Below, piece by piece: positions 13,347 through 25,679 of a stretch of 64,000 nucleotides of DNA. The notes below the pieces were generated by a model. It was given only the letters and a program-made list of their open reading frames with translations, was not told the DNA's origin and did not search any database. The DNA comes from Phoronis australis (lineage: Eukaryota; Phoronida; Phoronidae). The stretch is taken from NCBI GenBank assembly GCA_002633005.1, contig NMRA01000160.1:440277-504276 (forward strand). The letters run 5' to 3'. Numbering within the stretch: position 1 is the stretch's first letter; the number at the start of each line of letters is the position of its first letter. The translations under genes were made by a program, and so were the position numbers.

Positions 13347-16300
13347 GGTAGGCGGAATTGGCATTCTAGGGCTAGAATTCTATGCTTAGAATATTATTCA
13401 CAGGGATTAATCACAAGTCTCATTTCTTCACGAACTGAAGTTCATAAGAATCTCTTTGGACTGTCCCAGTCTTCTCAAACCCAATGTAAACCCCTTGAGT
13501 AAAGTTCTGTTGCAGTCTGGCCCTTTTGAGACATAATTTCCAACCCGAAAAGAATCCCTTTGAAGAGAATTTAAAGATGTTTAATGATTTCGATCAACTC
13601 GTTTTCTGAAAATGTCCCCTTTTCGATTTGAGTTTCATTTTTCACGGAGCGTAAAAACTTACTTTCAAATATCGAAACTCCAACAATTCGATTGCTTACT
13701 GAATTTGATAGCCGTGTAATTCATGCCAAATGATGTTGGGTGGATTTCGCAAGCTATTGTTTCACTTGCGACATCCATGAGACGGGTGCTACCATTGTTT
13801 TCCTTTGTTGCATCTTTGTTGGACAATACAGGTCGCTCGGATATCGTACCTTGGGCGCACATTAGTCGGTTACCGATAAATGCAACAATATCTTTATTAT
13901 AAGAAAGAAAAACAAAATGAACAATAGATAGTCCAGTCTATGCGACGAGCTTGTGCCCTAGTTTCCCGCGATCAGGAAATCTTATCTAAGGTCTTATTGT
14001 GCGGAGTCGGTAGAATTATTACTGCATTAGAGATGGCGTCAGGGCAACAAAACACTGGCTGAAACATCGTGGAGAAAAACCGGTTATTGTCGAATTTACA
14101 CTGATGCGGAACCATTGCTGATTTCCGTAAGGTGGGGTTCTTGCGCGTTCAGATTACACATTGAAATATTCGCTAGATGTCGCGATGTACTACAAGCAAA
14201 TCACCTTCACGATCGAGTATAAAGTGTTACAGAGCCCCAAGCCACGGGATCACAGCCAACGATAACAGATTGCTCACTGGGCATTACAGAGGTATTTGTG
14301 GCCGGTTACATGGAAAAGCCCCAAATGAGGACTCAACTATGTTCCTTAAATTGCGTACTTGTTCGTAAAATATTGGTTGTTCTAATGATGTTTTATTCTC
14401 GTTGCTAAGACATTTGACTTGACACGCATTAAGAGTGATCTCTATGCTGAATTCTCAATTTTATGGAAAACAATAGGGATATTTTCATGCAACGAATTAT
14501 TATAAGCGCCTACTTATTTTCATTGAAATAAGGTTCCATTTTAACTATATTATTAAAAATATTATTAAAAGGGTTATTAGTAAAAGAGAAGCTCACAATA
14601 AATGTAAAATGACAGAAAATGTTTGCGAGTAAACAAAGTCATGAATACGCAGAAGATTTAGGGTAGGGGTCCACGTCAGTTCTGCATAATTTCTTACCTT
14701 TACGAAGAATGTTGGGTAATGCACCGTTTACACCAAAGCCATTATGATTTATAAACGCGGTTTAAACTTAAAAACACTAGGCGAGATCTGAACAGTTTAA
14801 ATCGAATTGCCAGTGCATTGTGTACAGCGAAATTAAGAACTCGTTAAAATCAAAAGTTTCGCCAACAGATAAATTCCTTCGTCAGTGGAAAGCTCTATCC
14901 TGTTCACTCAACGATGCCAGCTTTTGATAAAACGATAGACTATAGCGCCTTTCTATTGAAGAGTTTCATTATTAGAATATCTTTTACAAGCCTGATGCGT
15001 GTTATAAAAGGATTTTGCATAACGAGTTCGTATAAATTTCGCCAAGTGGGTTGCTCTGCCATCAAGTTTGTTTTTACTTGGCGAATTTCAAGAAATTCAC
15101 ACGCAACCTCTAGTTCCACAAAAGCTGGAACCCTATTGTTTTTTTGTCATCATCGGATTCAAAATGGTGGACGTGGCAGCCATTTTGTTTTCGAATTCAG
15201 ATTCAAATGCTCCTTGAGGCCGTATTGTTTGACCTACATGTAGGCAATCGAAAATCATTGCTGAAGACGTGTACTACAAATGTACTGGAAATTATTTACT
15301 TTCAGTTAAAGATGGCGGGAATATCGGCCATTGCGCATGCGCACCTCAATTTTGGAATGAATTTTTCAAATTTTACTTTCTTATAACTGGCTATTATTAA
15401 GTGCTGCGTAACTGGAAGTTGCTTTCAAGATGGCGGATCTGACTCATTTTCACCCATTTTCAATTGTGCTGTGGTGTCATTTTGAACGGGAAAAGCAAAT
15501 GACGTGAATTTTTATATGTGGATCTTCTAAGATATACTCTTTCAAATGATTTGTAACAATTTTTTCTCTGACTTACCGTTTTGTAAGTTATTTGTCAGTT
15601 CCGTCAATGCCTTAGACAACAATTAAGTCATTTTGTCACGATGGTCTGAAGAGTATATACTCTCAATCAGTGACAAACTATCATTTCCAAAATTGCTTCT
15701 CATATGTGGAACTAGCTGAGACCAATTTTATTACTGAATTTGGTCTAAAGCAAAAATCCGTTTATTGGATGGAACGTGGACTTTTACTGACAAGAAGAGA
15801 ACACATGTTAATACCTGCACTTCATTGAGGTCGCCGGTTCCGCCGGATCAAGTGGCTCAGACATCCGATTGGTTGAAAAGTTGGAAGTCGCCATCGAGAA
15901 CCAATCAGATGTCTTAACTAGTTTATCCGGCGCCGGCAATCGAGGATGTCACTTAAGTGTAATTATGAATCTGCGCACTTTCCACCAAAATAAAAACAAA
16001 TCTCGATTTAGACAATGTAAAACAGGGCCCAGTCTCGAATCTTTTTACAAGAAATGGAACTCAAAAATATGTTTGGAACTTTTTACTCTACTTTTGGGCG
16101 AACTCAAGATAAGTGTCTATTATTCTATGCTCCAGTACATAATGACCTACGTGGATGATTTATTAGTCCTAGTTTGCAGTTGATAAATCCTACATTAAAG
16201 CTAAAAGTTCGAGTTTGAACTCGAAATTTCGAGTTTTTACTCGAGTTTGTAGCACGAATATAAGGGTCATCAAGTGCAAACTTGGACTAGAAACTCCCAC

Positions 16301-17939
16301 GCATCAACTATAAATATTCATTAAGCACAGTCTGATAACCACTTATCTTGAGCAGATCAATTGCCAAAAATAATTTCGAGTTCGTTTCGAGTACAAAGAT
16401 TAGAGACCGGGCCCAGGTCTCAAATTGTCAGGTGACGGTATTGATTTCTGCGCATGAGCAAGATAAGACAGTAAGTGGCCACAATTTTCCCCAGTAACAC
16501 GCGATAACTAGCTAGTTCTTCCACTAGGCCACAAAATGTTCCTTATGAACCCGTGTAAGGCTGACTGGTACGGATCAAGAGCTATTTTTGACGGAAGACA
16601 TTATTATACCAGTTCGGTTTGAGACCTAGGTGACCGGAGATTAATCTTTGTACTCGAAATCGAACACAGGAAGTGGTGTGAAGTTTCCCCAGCCAAATAA
16701 TTGCCTAGGCAGACACCCGAGAGTTTCATTACTTGTATCGGGTTGTGTAGCAAAGGGCGGCTGACGTCAGCTGTAGCTGTTTCTAGCAGAGGTATTGCGA
16801 AAAAAGCTGGACGGCTGCTCTTCTGAATAGAAAATTTGGCACAGTTGTAACGTTTTGGTAACACCACCACCCAGCCGTACACTCAATGCAGAGGGAATTG
16901 AAATTTTTAAAATGTACATTGTAATTTCCAATCTCATTGGTAGCTGGACAGAATAGATTAATTGACATTAAGGAAATTTAACATCTGCTGTCAAATATTT
17001 AGAAATACTCAGTAGCCTTGTTTTACTTTTTAATAGATGTCGAGCATTTTCTAATTTCTTTACAGAAATTGCGATCGTTTGGTTCTTTTGTTATGAGTGG
17101 CAGTTGATCTCAAAAACTAAAATTATTGTCTCGTAATGCGTGCTCATAAAACCAGATTCAGTTATAATGTTACAAATAGGTAAAATACGTACACCTGCCG
17201 CTAGTATTTGGAACTAAACAAATAAGCGCGTAAATTGGCCTTCAAGAAAATCAAACAAATCACTGCGAATTTTATTTGAACAAAATAGGACAGTCGCCAA
17301 TGTACGGTCGTGGTATGGTTTTTTTATCAGCAAGTAAATTAACGGTGCTTAACACTTTGGGGCGAAATACCGTCACAAAGATAAACACTTGGCGACGAAA
17401 CGTAACTATTCGGAATTTCACAATTATAGCGCTTAATCGAATCCCAACTACCCCGAAGTATAAGCCAAACGCTCTACCTCTAAACTAAATTCAGAGCGTT
17501 AAATAACAGACACCTGTCTTGATTTCAGTAAGTGTCAGGCAGACAACAGCGAGAGTTGGGGATGAGTAATACAATCACAAATACACAGCGTATTCTGTTG
17601 TTTCATGGCTCTGGTCAAAAGTAACAACTTCACCTGTGAATTTTTTTCAATTCAAAAATAATTCCAAATTTCAAACCAATTAGGTGCTTTTATAGACTCT
17701 CTTGAACGATTACACCTGTAAATTTGATTCCTACAGTATGCTAAGAGCATCGCTCTGAGCACACAAGTCCAATAAATTGCCGTTAGGCATATTGGCTAGC
17801 TTTTGTCAAGGGTCACGGCGAGAATCAGATTTTAATTCAAACAGCTGCAAACAACACCCGCATGCTATGGTGTTCTATTCAGACCCCTATTTACTACAAC
17901 TGTTACATGTATAGCCAAAACGTAAAGAGTTTCAGGACG
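13347..17939. other. No gene recognised; scattered repeats
   Basis: No protein identified. A stem with arms AAATTTCGCCAAGT (15034-15047) and its inverse near 15075-15088 is present. The 16200-16670 segment belongs to the element family of 63450-63975. Phrases such as CAAAATGGTGG and AAGATGGCGG at 15.1-15.4 kb suggest an old interspersed repeat. Confidence 0.45.
16200..16670. mobile_element. Inverted-repeat element rich in TTCGAGT, copy 1
   Basis: Contains GGGTCATCAAGTGCAAACT, shared with 27560-27600 and 63845-63870. The end sequence TTTCGAGTACAAAGATTA at about 16388 recurs inverted near 16632. Boundaries are approximate. Confidence 0.5.
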
Positions 17940-18545
17940 CATTTTTATATTCAAGAATTAAATTCTTTGCAGGACCAGAAAATAAACTCAAAAACAAAAT
18001 TTATCGCGTCAGGACCTATAATTCATCACGTCAGGACCAAATTTTAAAACGGGGCGCCAGAAAACAAATTAAAGTTATTTCGTCAGGAAAATTTTACACG
18101 TCAGCGAAAATGTCATAAAAGGAGGCCACGTGACCATCCACGAGCACGCCACCCCTCAAAGAGATGACGTAATAGGTACACAATGTGCCGCCGACGACAG
18201 TCACATTATCGTGACAATGCTGTAGGCTCTTCCACGTTTTACAATAAAAGCCAATGTACACTTTGACACCCTATAAATACGGTTGAGTATTACAGAAACC
18301 CCGGCAGCGGTTCGTCATTGACATATGGTCTCTTGGCCTGAAATTTTCTCTTGGCCTGAAATTTTCTCTTGGCCTGAAATTTTCTTCTGGCAAGAATTAA
18401 ATTCTATGTCCTGGTATGATAAATTCTGTGACTGTGTGTCCTGACGTGATAAATTATGGGTTCTGGCGCGATAAATTTTGGTCGGGTTTTGAGTATATTT
18501 TTCTGCTCCTGCAGAGAATTTAATTCTTGAATAGAAGTTTGTTCT
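17940..18545. mobile_element. Foldback element with about 140-bp arms
   Basis: Left arm begins near TCAAGAATTAAATTCTTTGC (about 17951). Right arm is its inverse, ending near GAGAATTTAATTCTTGAATA (about 18530). Within the arms, GTCAGGACC/CGTCCTGAC-type phrases alternate with AAATTTATC. The loop includes three 18-bp copies of TCTTGGCCTGAAATTTTC. Confidence 0.7.
18331..18386. repeat. 18-bp tandem repeat, three copies
   Basis: The unit TCTTGGCCTGAAATTTTC begins at 18331, 18349 and 18367. It lies inside the foldback element. Confidence 0.9.
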
Positions 18546-18788
18546 GAATTTTTGTCCATTTTCGCGGGCGGACCCAGGATTTTGAGTTTGGGGAGGCCAG
18601 GATAGAGTACTCGTCAGATAATCGCGTCTTCAAGGCAGTGCCAAAAAGGGGAGAGGTACGTGGGGAGGTAGATTTCGCTATCCCGTCTTGGAGAAGTTTT
18701 GATTTAGTGTCCCATATTTTCACTTAGAGCTCTGGTATACAGATCTCGATCAGTGAGGTCACTTTTCACAAGATGCAGATCGACTGCA

Positions 18789-18955
18789 CTGAGGGGCGGC
18801 CGGATGCAGGATTTTGACTTAGGGGGATCCGGGCAGAGTATTAGCCAAGATTTTACCCGTCAGACATTCGCACCCCCGAACTGCCATATGGAACTTCTGG
18901 GAGAATTTAGGGGGGCATGGCCCCTTGCCCCCCCCCCCCCCTAAATCCGCCACTG
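18789..18955. mobile_element. Non-autonomous inverted-repeat element (CAG-ended), copy 2
   Basis: Contains GAGGGGCGGCCGGATGCAGG near the left end and CTAAATCCGCCACTG at the right, like 5913-6208. GACTGCA flanks it on both sides (18782-18788 and 18956-18962). A poly-C run sits inside. A left-end fragment of the same family lies at about 18566-18610. Confidence 0.65.
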
Positions 18956-19860
18956 GACTGCAACTGTGACCTCATCGCATGTTGAATTCCGTAATAGGAT
19001 TACCGGATTACTTCTTTCTGGTTACGCTTTCAAGGATGTCGCCTTTGAGTAGTCTCAATTGCCTGTACAGCTTAGGATGACATGTTTCCAGGTGCTCAGC
19101 AAGAATTAGTCACTTCCATTCTGAAGTCTATCAAAGCCATGAAAATACCGGCACTTTCGCAAGAGTCATCATCGCGGTGGCCCCACGACGGGTCAGTGCT
19201 ATACCTCAGTCATTGCCTCCAAAACACCATACGTACACTTAATCAACGAGGTGATAACTTCTCTATTTCTCTGAATGCGTACATTCTGAGAATCGAATAT
19301 CTACTACTCTAGGTATGTAGAAAGGTTTCCCGTGTAGTCACAGAGTCGGTTAAGATGATATTCGCAGGTCGCGTGTGAGGCGTCTTTCTAGTTGATAGTG
19401 CTCTAAAAAGAGTTCCTTGGGGCGACGTTGTGAACAGTCTGGGAACAAAACGAAACTAACCATCACTTCTTTTGAAGATACTACAAACTTATTTTCTCCA
19501 ACCAGACGTTTCTAGGGCTCTTGTCGTCATGAGTCTTCGGTGGAAGTTTGTAAGAAGGTGACGGATTTCTGTTTTAAATTTGTTCTCGTCGACATGTTGA
19601 CGTAGATGCTAATATTGTAAATATTTGTTTTAGTGTACATGTCGTGTACTGCATTCGGGATCATACTCAGAATCATTCCGATCACAAAGCTGACCGTCCA
19701 TTTGACTATTGACTGTGCTTTATCGTCTTCCTTGGCATGATTGAGAGGCCTTGTACTGCAGAGAAAGGTACGTCCATGCAGCTTAACAAAGATGCAATGT
19801 GGTGCGTACTGCCAGTTTAACAAAAAAAAATAGCTACCACTGATGCAATGAGGGAGCAGT
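18956..19860. other. No gene recognised
   Basis: About 0.9 kb. A plus ORF at 19082-19312 and a minus ORF at 19527-19904 have no recognisable domain, and the latter runs into the repeat at 19861. Confidence 0.45.
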
Positions 19861-20003
19861 GGGCGGCGCACCATAGGGGGCTGGGGGCTATCATAGCCCT
19901 TCACTCATTTTTCTCTGCTACACAGCACATGGTCTACAGGCGCTGCACCACAGGGGGGCTGAGGGGGCTTTAGCCCCCCACTTTTTTCAGTGCTGCGCCG
20001 CCC
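19861..20003. mobile_element. GC-rich double-hairpin element, copy 2
   Basis: Same layout as 2895-3040, including the GGTCTACAGGCG linker. The outer ends GGGCGGCGCA and TGCGCCGCCC are perfect inverted repeats. No ORF. Confidence 0.65.
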
Positions 20004-20186
20004 AAGTGGACGGAGGTGCTTCAGTGAAAAACTGCCAGTTGTCATACCAGACAAAAGACTCGCGGGCTTGGCAGTTAACAAAGGAGGTAGATGTTATCAC
20101 ACGCTCACGACCCGGTTAGATCGAGGGCCTCTAGGTGTGGTCAAAGTCATTGAACGGGAGAACGCCCTAACGGCTATCAAAAGTGA

Positions 20187-21028
20187 CAGATAGTTGGTTA
20201 GTTGGTTGACATCCCACATCCAATAGCTGCCCCACTTGGTGGTCAAATCGTACCTATAAGGGACAGACAGTTGGTTATTTAGTTGACACCAACATCCAAT
20301 AGCTGGTCCACTATGCAGGTGGACCAACAATCACAGACAGAAACAGCCACGAAGATGTAGTTAGTGGTTGACATCCACCATCCAATAGCTGCCCTACGTG
20401 GTGGTCAAATCCAAAGCGAAAATCAGCTGGTTACGACATCCAACATCGAATAGCTGCCCCACCTGGTGGTCATAAGGTCAAAGGTACGGAGACAGCTACT
20501 CAGAATCTTACTTGGATGTCAAACTAATACTAGTTAGGTGTACACGTTACTACTGCCACACGGGTGGTCAAATTGTAAAACTATCCCATGAAAGAATTAG
20601 TTTGATAGTTGGCTGACATCCAATACTTGCCCCACCTGGTGGTCAACCAAACGGACAGCTGGTTAGTTGGCTGACACCCAACATCCAATACTTGCACACC
20701 TGGTGGTCAAATCTTAAAGCTATCCAAGGGAGAGTCAGCTGCTTAGTTGCTTGATATCCAACATACAGTAGGTGCCCGACCTGGTTATCAAATCGTACCT
20801 ATCCAAAGGGACAGAGGGCTTGTTAGTTGGTTGACATCCAACATCAATACCTGCTCCACCTGGTGGTCAAGTCTTTTAAAAAGCTATCCAAAGAGAGTCA
20901 GCTGGTTACTTTAGTTGGTTTACGTCCAACATCCAGTTGCTGGCCCACCTGGTGGTGAAAAGATCAGACGGACGGACAGGTACCCAGGCGTAGTTAGTGG
21001 GCTGGCATCCAACATCCAATAGTAAATT
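20187..21028. repeat. Degenerate tandem array, about 11 units of 56-100 bp
   Basis: Each unit contains GTTGACATCCAACATCCAAT and then GCCCCACCTGGTGGTCAAAT or close variants. The core CCACCTGGTGG is an exact 11-bp palindrome. Units also share CTATCCAAAGGGACAGA. The same units return in inverted orientation at 21743-21815 and 23270-23510. Confidence 0.85.
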
Positions 21029-21742
21029 TTAATGTAATTGTTAAGAAAACAATATATTTTTAAAATGTAAGCAAATTGTTTTAAAAGTAAAACAGATTAA
21101 AAAAGAAAATCACAGAAAACAACTTTGAAAAATCTTCGTATTTAAAATGGAAAAAATGAAAGTAACTCCTATTCAAAAAGAAAATCCGATATAAACAATT
21201 TTAAAAGTTTTTCAATGTGAGACAGGTTTAAAACCAAAATAGAATCACTATTAAAGACAAAACTCATTGATATGTTTGTAAACAGATCATACTGATACCA
21301 AGGAAATTACACATAACAGCAGTGACAATCATGTTAACGACAAACACAGATCTTTTATAATACTGGATGGAGACTGCAGTGGAATGAAAATTAATATGTT
21401 GTTACATAGTTGGTGCGTTTATTAATGCTTAAGGAAGATGGCTTCAGAAAAACATGTAAAGATACACAGAGCATCTGATTATTGAATTTTGAGGCGCCAC
21501 TTGGGGTTGACTCGTTTACTACAATTTGTTATAGATTATTGTGAACTTGATGCATTTTACTGCGCACAACATGGCTTAGGAGACATGTCAAGATGGAGAC
21601 AATTTGATTTTTGAATTTTCTAATGTCACTCATGGTAGGTGCACTAGCAGTTGACTTGTACACCTACATACCCTGTATTTATATGTGCACAACAATTAAA
21701 CATTCTGCTATTCGCAGGCTTAAAGTTTAGTGGATAGATTCA
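21029..21742. other. AT-rich spacer, no gene
   Basis: Strongly AT-rich sequence with repeated AAAATTTTAAAA-like words between the forward array and the first inverted unit. I see no ORF or motif. Confidence 0.5.
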
Positions 21743-21925
21743 AGCTTTGACCATCGGGTGGGGCAGCTACTGGATGTTGGATGTCGAACAACTGACCAGC
21801 TGACTCTCGCTTTGGATAGTTTAACCAAGGAGTGTACGAGTATAGGAGAGTTCACTCCGCCATTTTACCATTCGCCGCAATGGTTACCGGTCGAAACACT
21901 AGCGCTCCAAGCGGTGAATAATCAA
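21743..21925. repeat. Inverted array unit plus shared flank, copy 1
   Basis: Reads ACCATCGGGTGGGGCAGCTA then CTGGATGTTGG, the inverse of the array unit. It continues into TTTAACCAAGGAGTGTACGA and a further 90 bp that recur inverted at about 23165-23262. Confidence 0.7.
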
Positions 21926-23164
21926 TACTTACTTAGGAGCGCAGTCCGAACAATGTAAACACTGATGAATTCATACTTTAATGACGTTCAACGTGCAATA
22001 AAATTACTGTGTGATTGAAAATGGTTAGAATACGTAAACTAACATCCACTTATAATCGAATGAGAATGAAAATGTGTATTTTAATCAATATTAAAGTGTA
22101 TTTGTTTTTATTCTTTTGAAGCTCCCTTCAAAATCTATCACGGTTTTGTTTCATGTTTGAGTTCTTAACAAGGCAAATTATCTTTCCTTATAACAGTTCA
22201 TACCTCCATGGACAATAAAATTTGAATGATTGCTCCTGGGGGTTCAGAGGGTAATTCCCCACAGGTGACAGCTAAGGGGGTACAAGGCAAAAACCATGTG
22301 GGCGCCAAATGGGTGTTGACCATCTCCCAGGGGGGTTACATGGGAGGAGTGCTAAACAGGTAAAAACCAATGGGGTATGCCACATGGGTGTTGAGCCATT
22401 CCCATTGTCATAAATTTTGGTTGCTCCCCTGACCATTGACAAACATGTTGCTCCCAGCTCACTGCTGGTTTCACCTCCACCCAATTTCGCATGTGTTCCT
22501 TATTCAATGCACCAGGATACTAACAATGTGAATAATTGTTTGGTGTAGTGGGTGTTACACATGTAAGAAGAAGAAAGCAATTCATCACTACCACAAAATC
22601 GTAATATAATTTTAGAACATCCCATTATTTCTTAGACATTCCAGCATAGGGTAAACTCGATTGCACTCTCCCACGCGCGCACCCAGGGGGCTCGGGGGGC
22701 TTGAACGAGACAAAAAGTCCGAGAAAATGGGACAAAAGTCCACTAAAGAAACGGAAACGCGCAATTCACAGTGGTGGTCCCCGTTTTTTTTTTTTTAGTC
22801 CGCCCACTCACTTGTTAGCAAAAGGTCTACATCGTCGGGAATTCGAGCCCCCCCCACATTGAGTATATCCCCACCATAACCAGTCCAAGCTCAAAATGTC
22901 ATGACAAAAAAGTTAAGAGGTGCTGAACAGCAATCAAAATATTCACTAGCCACACAACTTCATACAAAACTGAATTAAAAAGACTTTTAATGGATGATAA
23001 AACTAAAATTTTTATTTTCTATACCCACTGTTCATATTATCAATAACAGTAAATATTTCAGGATGCTTAGGAAACCTACAAAATGACACGTGTGGGGTTG
23101 TCGTGGCATCGGATCAATTCATGCAATTTATCGCACTGCAAAATTTGTCCGTCCCCATTGTTTT
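21926..23164. other. No gene recognised
   Basis: 1.2 kb lying between two inverted copies of one segment. It includes poly-T near 22790 and a poly-C stretch near 22850. No protein or transposase is visible. Confidence 0.5.
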
Positions 23165-23510
23165 GGCGCTTCCTGGTTGAGCGTAGCTTGTTCACCACTT
23201 GGCGGCGCTAGTAGTAGCGGTAACAGCGAACTCACAAGTGAACTCTCCTATACTACTACACTCCTTGGTTTAACATTTGACCACCAGGTGGGGCAACTAT
23301 CGGATGTTAATAGTTTATCATGAACTAACCATCTGTCTGTCCCTTTGGCCATCGGATAGGTACGAATTGACCACCAGGTTGGGCAGGTATTGGATGTCAA
23401 GCCAACACGCAAACTAACTCTTTCTTCGGATAGTTTTACAATTTGACCACCAGGTGTGACAGTAGTAACGTGTACACTTCGCTAGTTGTTTGACATCAAT
23501 GTCGACAAGC
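23165..23510. repeat. Inverted array units plus shared flank, copy 2
   Basis: The part to about 23262 is the inverse of 21815-21925. From 23270 come three inverted array units (TTGACCACCAGGTGGGGCAA). The block ending GTAACGTGTACACTTC is the inverse of about 20535-20560, which pins it to one specific unit of the forward array. Confidence 0.7.
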
Positions 23511-25295
23511 CTGTATATTTAGTGATAAATTTCAACTCAGTAAATATGTGAAAGAACTTCATCCTGCAGAATATTTGATTGATGGCTCTTATACTAATGT
23601 GCCATTAATTGGATCACGTGACCATGCCTTTTGTAGTAAAAGCGAGCATTGAAACCAAAACAACGGTAGGATGTCCCTGAGAAATTCGTTTGAAATTAAC
23701 GCTCAATATGAAATCTTAAAAAGTTGGTTTTCGAAAGCGTTCGTTTTTGACTAATGCATTTTTTCATGGAAATTAAAAAGTCCTACTTCTAGATAGTCCT
23801 TTATTCAAAAGTAAAAGATCATAAAGTGCTTAAAATCCCCTATTTTATATGAAAAACATCAGAAAAAAAACATCCCAACCACTCGACCAACTTGAACTAT
23901 CAAATTAGAACATCCGCAAGCGCTATCTGACGATATAGGTGATCTCGACACCACGTGAAATTTGAACAACCAACTCATTCTCAATTGTGTTTACTATGAA
24001 AAGTAGTAGAGACGTTCCCATGGTTTTGATGTGCGCACCTTCGGGGCGGGGAGGGGCTCGAATGAGCACCTCAATTTGGCGAAGTGGGCAAAAAGGTACG
24101 CCAACAGAAACTCCGACAAAAGTAGAAAACGAGACAGAAAACCACGAAAAAAGCAGGAACTACCAAAATTCGGCGAATGCACAAATTCATTGCCTTGAAC
24201 GTACTCCGTGAATCATGGTAAAAGGTCCACATTCTCAAAATTCGAGCAATTTGATTTTTAGTCTGGGTGCCCGCATGTTCATGTACAACAAGGAAAGGTG
24301 AGGCGTTGCGTTTGTGATGATTGTGACTTAAGTAGTACACAGTTATGGCTCAAGTTTGCACAAAAAACTTGCGTGAATGTGGACCTGACACAGTGATGCT
24401 CATGGTTACGTTCATACGTCACACTGATTCGCGTGGAGCTAAGAAACTTTCCACCAATTAAATCGTTTTTTGTATTTCCTCGTTTTTTTTGGGATATTGA
24501 ATTCATGATTGGGGCTTGCAGTGATATAAAAGAAGGTTTAATGCAGTCACTTGTCAAAACAAGGAAAACGGTGGTTTTAAGCACTTTAAAAAGCAAGACT
24601 CGATCCTATAACAACGTTTTGGGGAACACCGCATAAAGAATAGTTTCTGAAAATTTCATACGATGTTCCGACGTTAGCCACATTTGGACGAACATTCTTT
24701 AGGGTTCTTGCAGTAATTAGCTTTAACCGGAGGGACAAAGCAATAGGGTCCTTTCTTTTCGCGATTTTATTAGAAATCGTCACGTCGATCCTCGCCGTTG
24801 TCTATAGTACCCGACATTCGCTGAAATCGAAGCCGGTGTCTTTACCAATGCACCTAAAATTTTACCGCTACGTACTCGTCGAGTTTGGCACAGCCGCGAC
24901 AGAACTTTGGCTGACACTGCGGTTTAGTGGGTACGATTCCGTGATACTTCCTGTGCAAATTTACCTTTCTGCAGACAAAGGAGTCTAAAAACGAGGTTAA
25001 ACAAAATAAAGTTAGGAGTCACTATATTTGGGCTAGAAATAATTCAATATCAATGCCGGTAGTGTATAAAACGACAGTTTTTATAAAAACCAAGTCAAGT
25101 CAACTTGGCGCCTAACAGCAAGTCATGTTTAGAATCAATTAAACATACATGTAATGCCCCATTTTACAGTGCCAACGTAGTCGGAACAGTCCAACAGCAA
25201 ACGTTTACCAGCACTTCCCTAACAGGAGAATGTATGGTTCAGCGGTTTGAACTCCAGGCTCCCGTTTGGGAGACCCGGTTTAAATCCTGCTTCCC
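23511..25295. other. No gene recognised
   Basis: 1.8 kb with overlapping short ORFs on both strands (longest about 105 aa at 24279-24596 minus) that show no domain. The segment near 25243-25290 (GGTTCAGCGG...GGTTTAAATCC) loosely resembles tRNA A and B boxes. Confidence 0.4.
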
Positions 25296-25434
25296 GTTCA
25301 GCAACGCTAGGACCTCGCTAAAAAGCAAGACTTCATGAGATTACGTGAGCTATTGCCGTGTATTTTAAATGAGAACACGTGACTTTGACTAGGTTATAGC
25401 TAGGTCCTAGCGTAGGTCCTAGCGGCTACTGAAC
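25296..25434. mobile_element. MITE-like element, copy 2
   Basis: Begins GTTCAGCAACGCTAGGACCT and ends CGGCTACTGAAC. Between the ends lies the family core in opposite orientation to 13261-13346. The right end carries an extra partial duplication of TAGGTCCTAGCG. Confidence 0.65.
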
Positions 25435-25679
25435 GCACGCCTGGTCTTACTTGAAGACAACAGCATTGCACAAAGGTGTCTCCTACTGCCCTGAGCTCCG
25501 TCTCAGAGAATGCATGCAAGGGAATGAATGAGAACTTGGATATCACGAGAAAGCGATTTCTGGGGCTGTGCTCGTATTTTTTAAGTTCCCCGAAACCACA
25601 CGAAATTGTACTCAGTGGTAGGGTGTCAATATTAATACCAAGACTGGAAAGAAATGAGAGAATCAATGTTTAATCTGTT

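Noticed and set aside
20187-21028. CRISPR-like array
   Set aside because: Units are degenerate, spacing is irregular, there are no unique spacers of uniform length, and the genome is eukaryotic.
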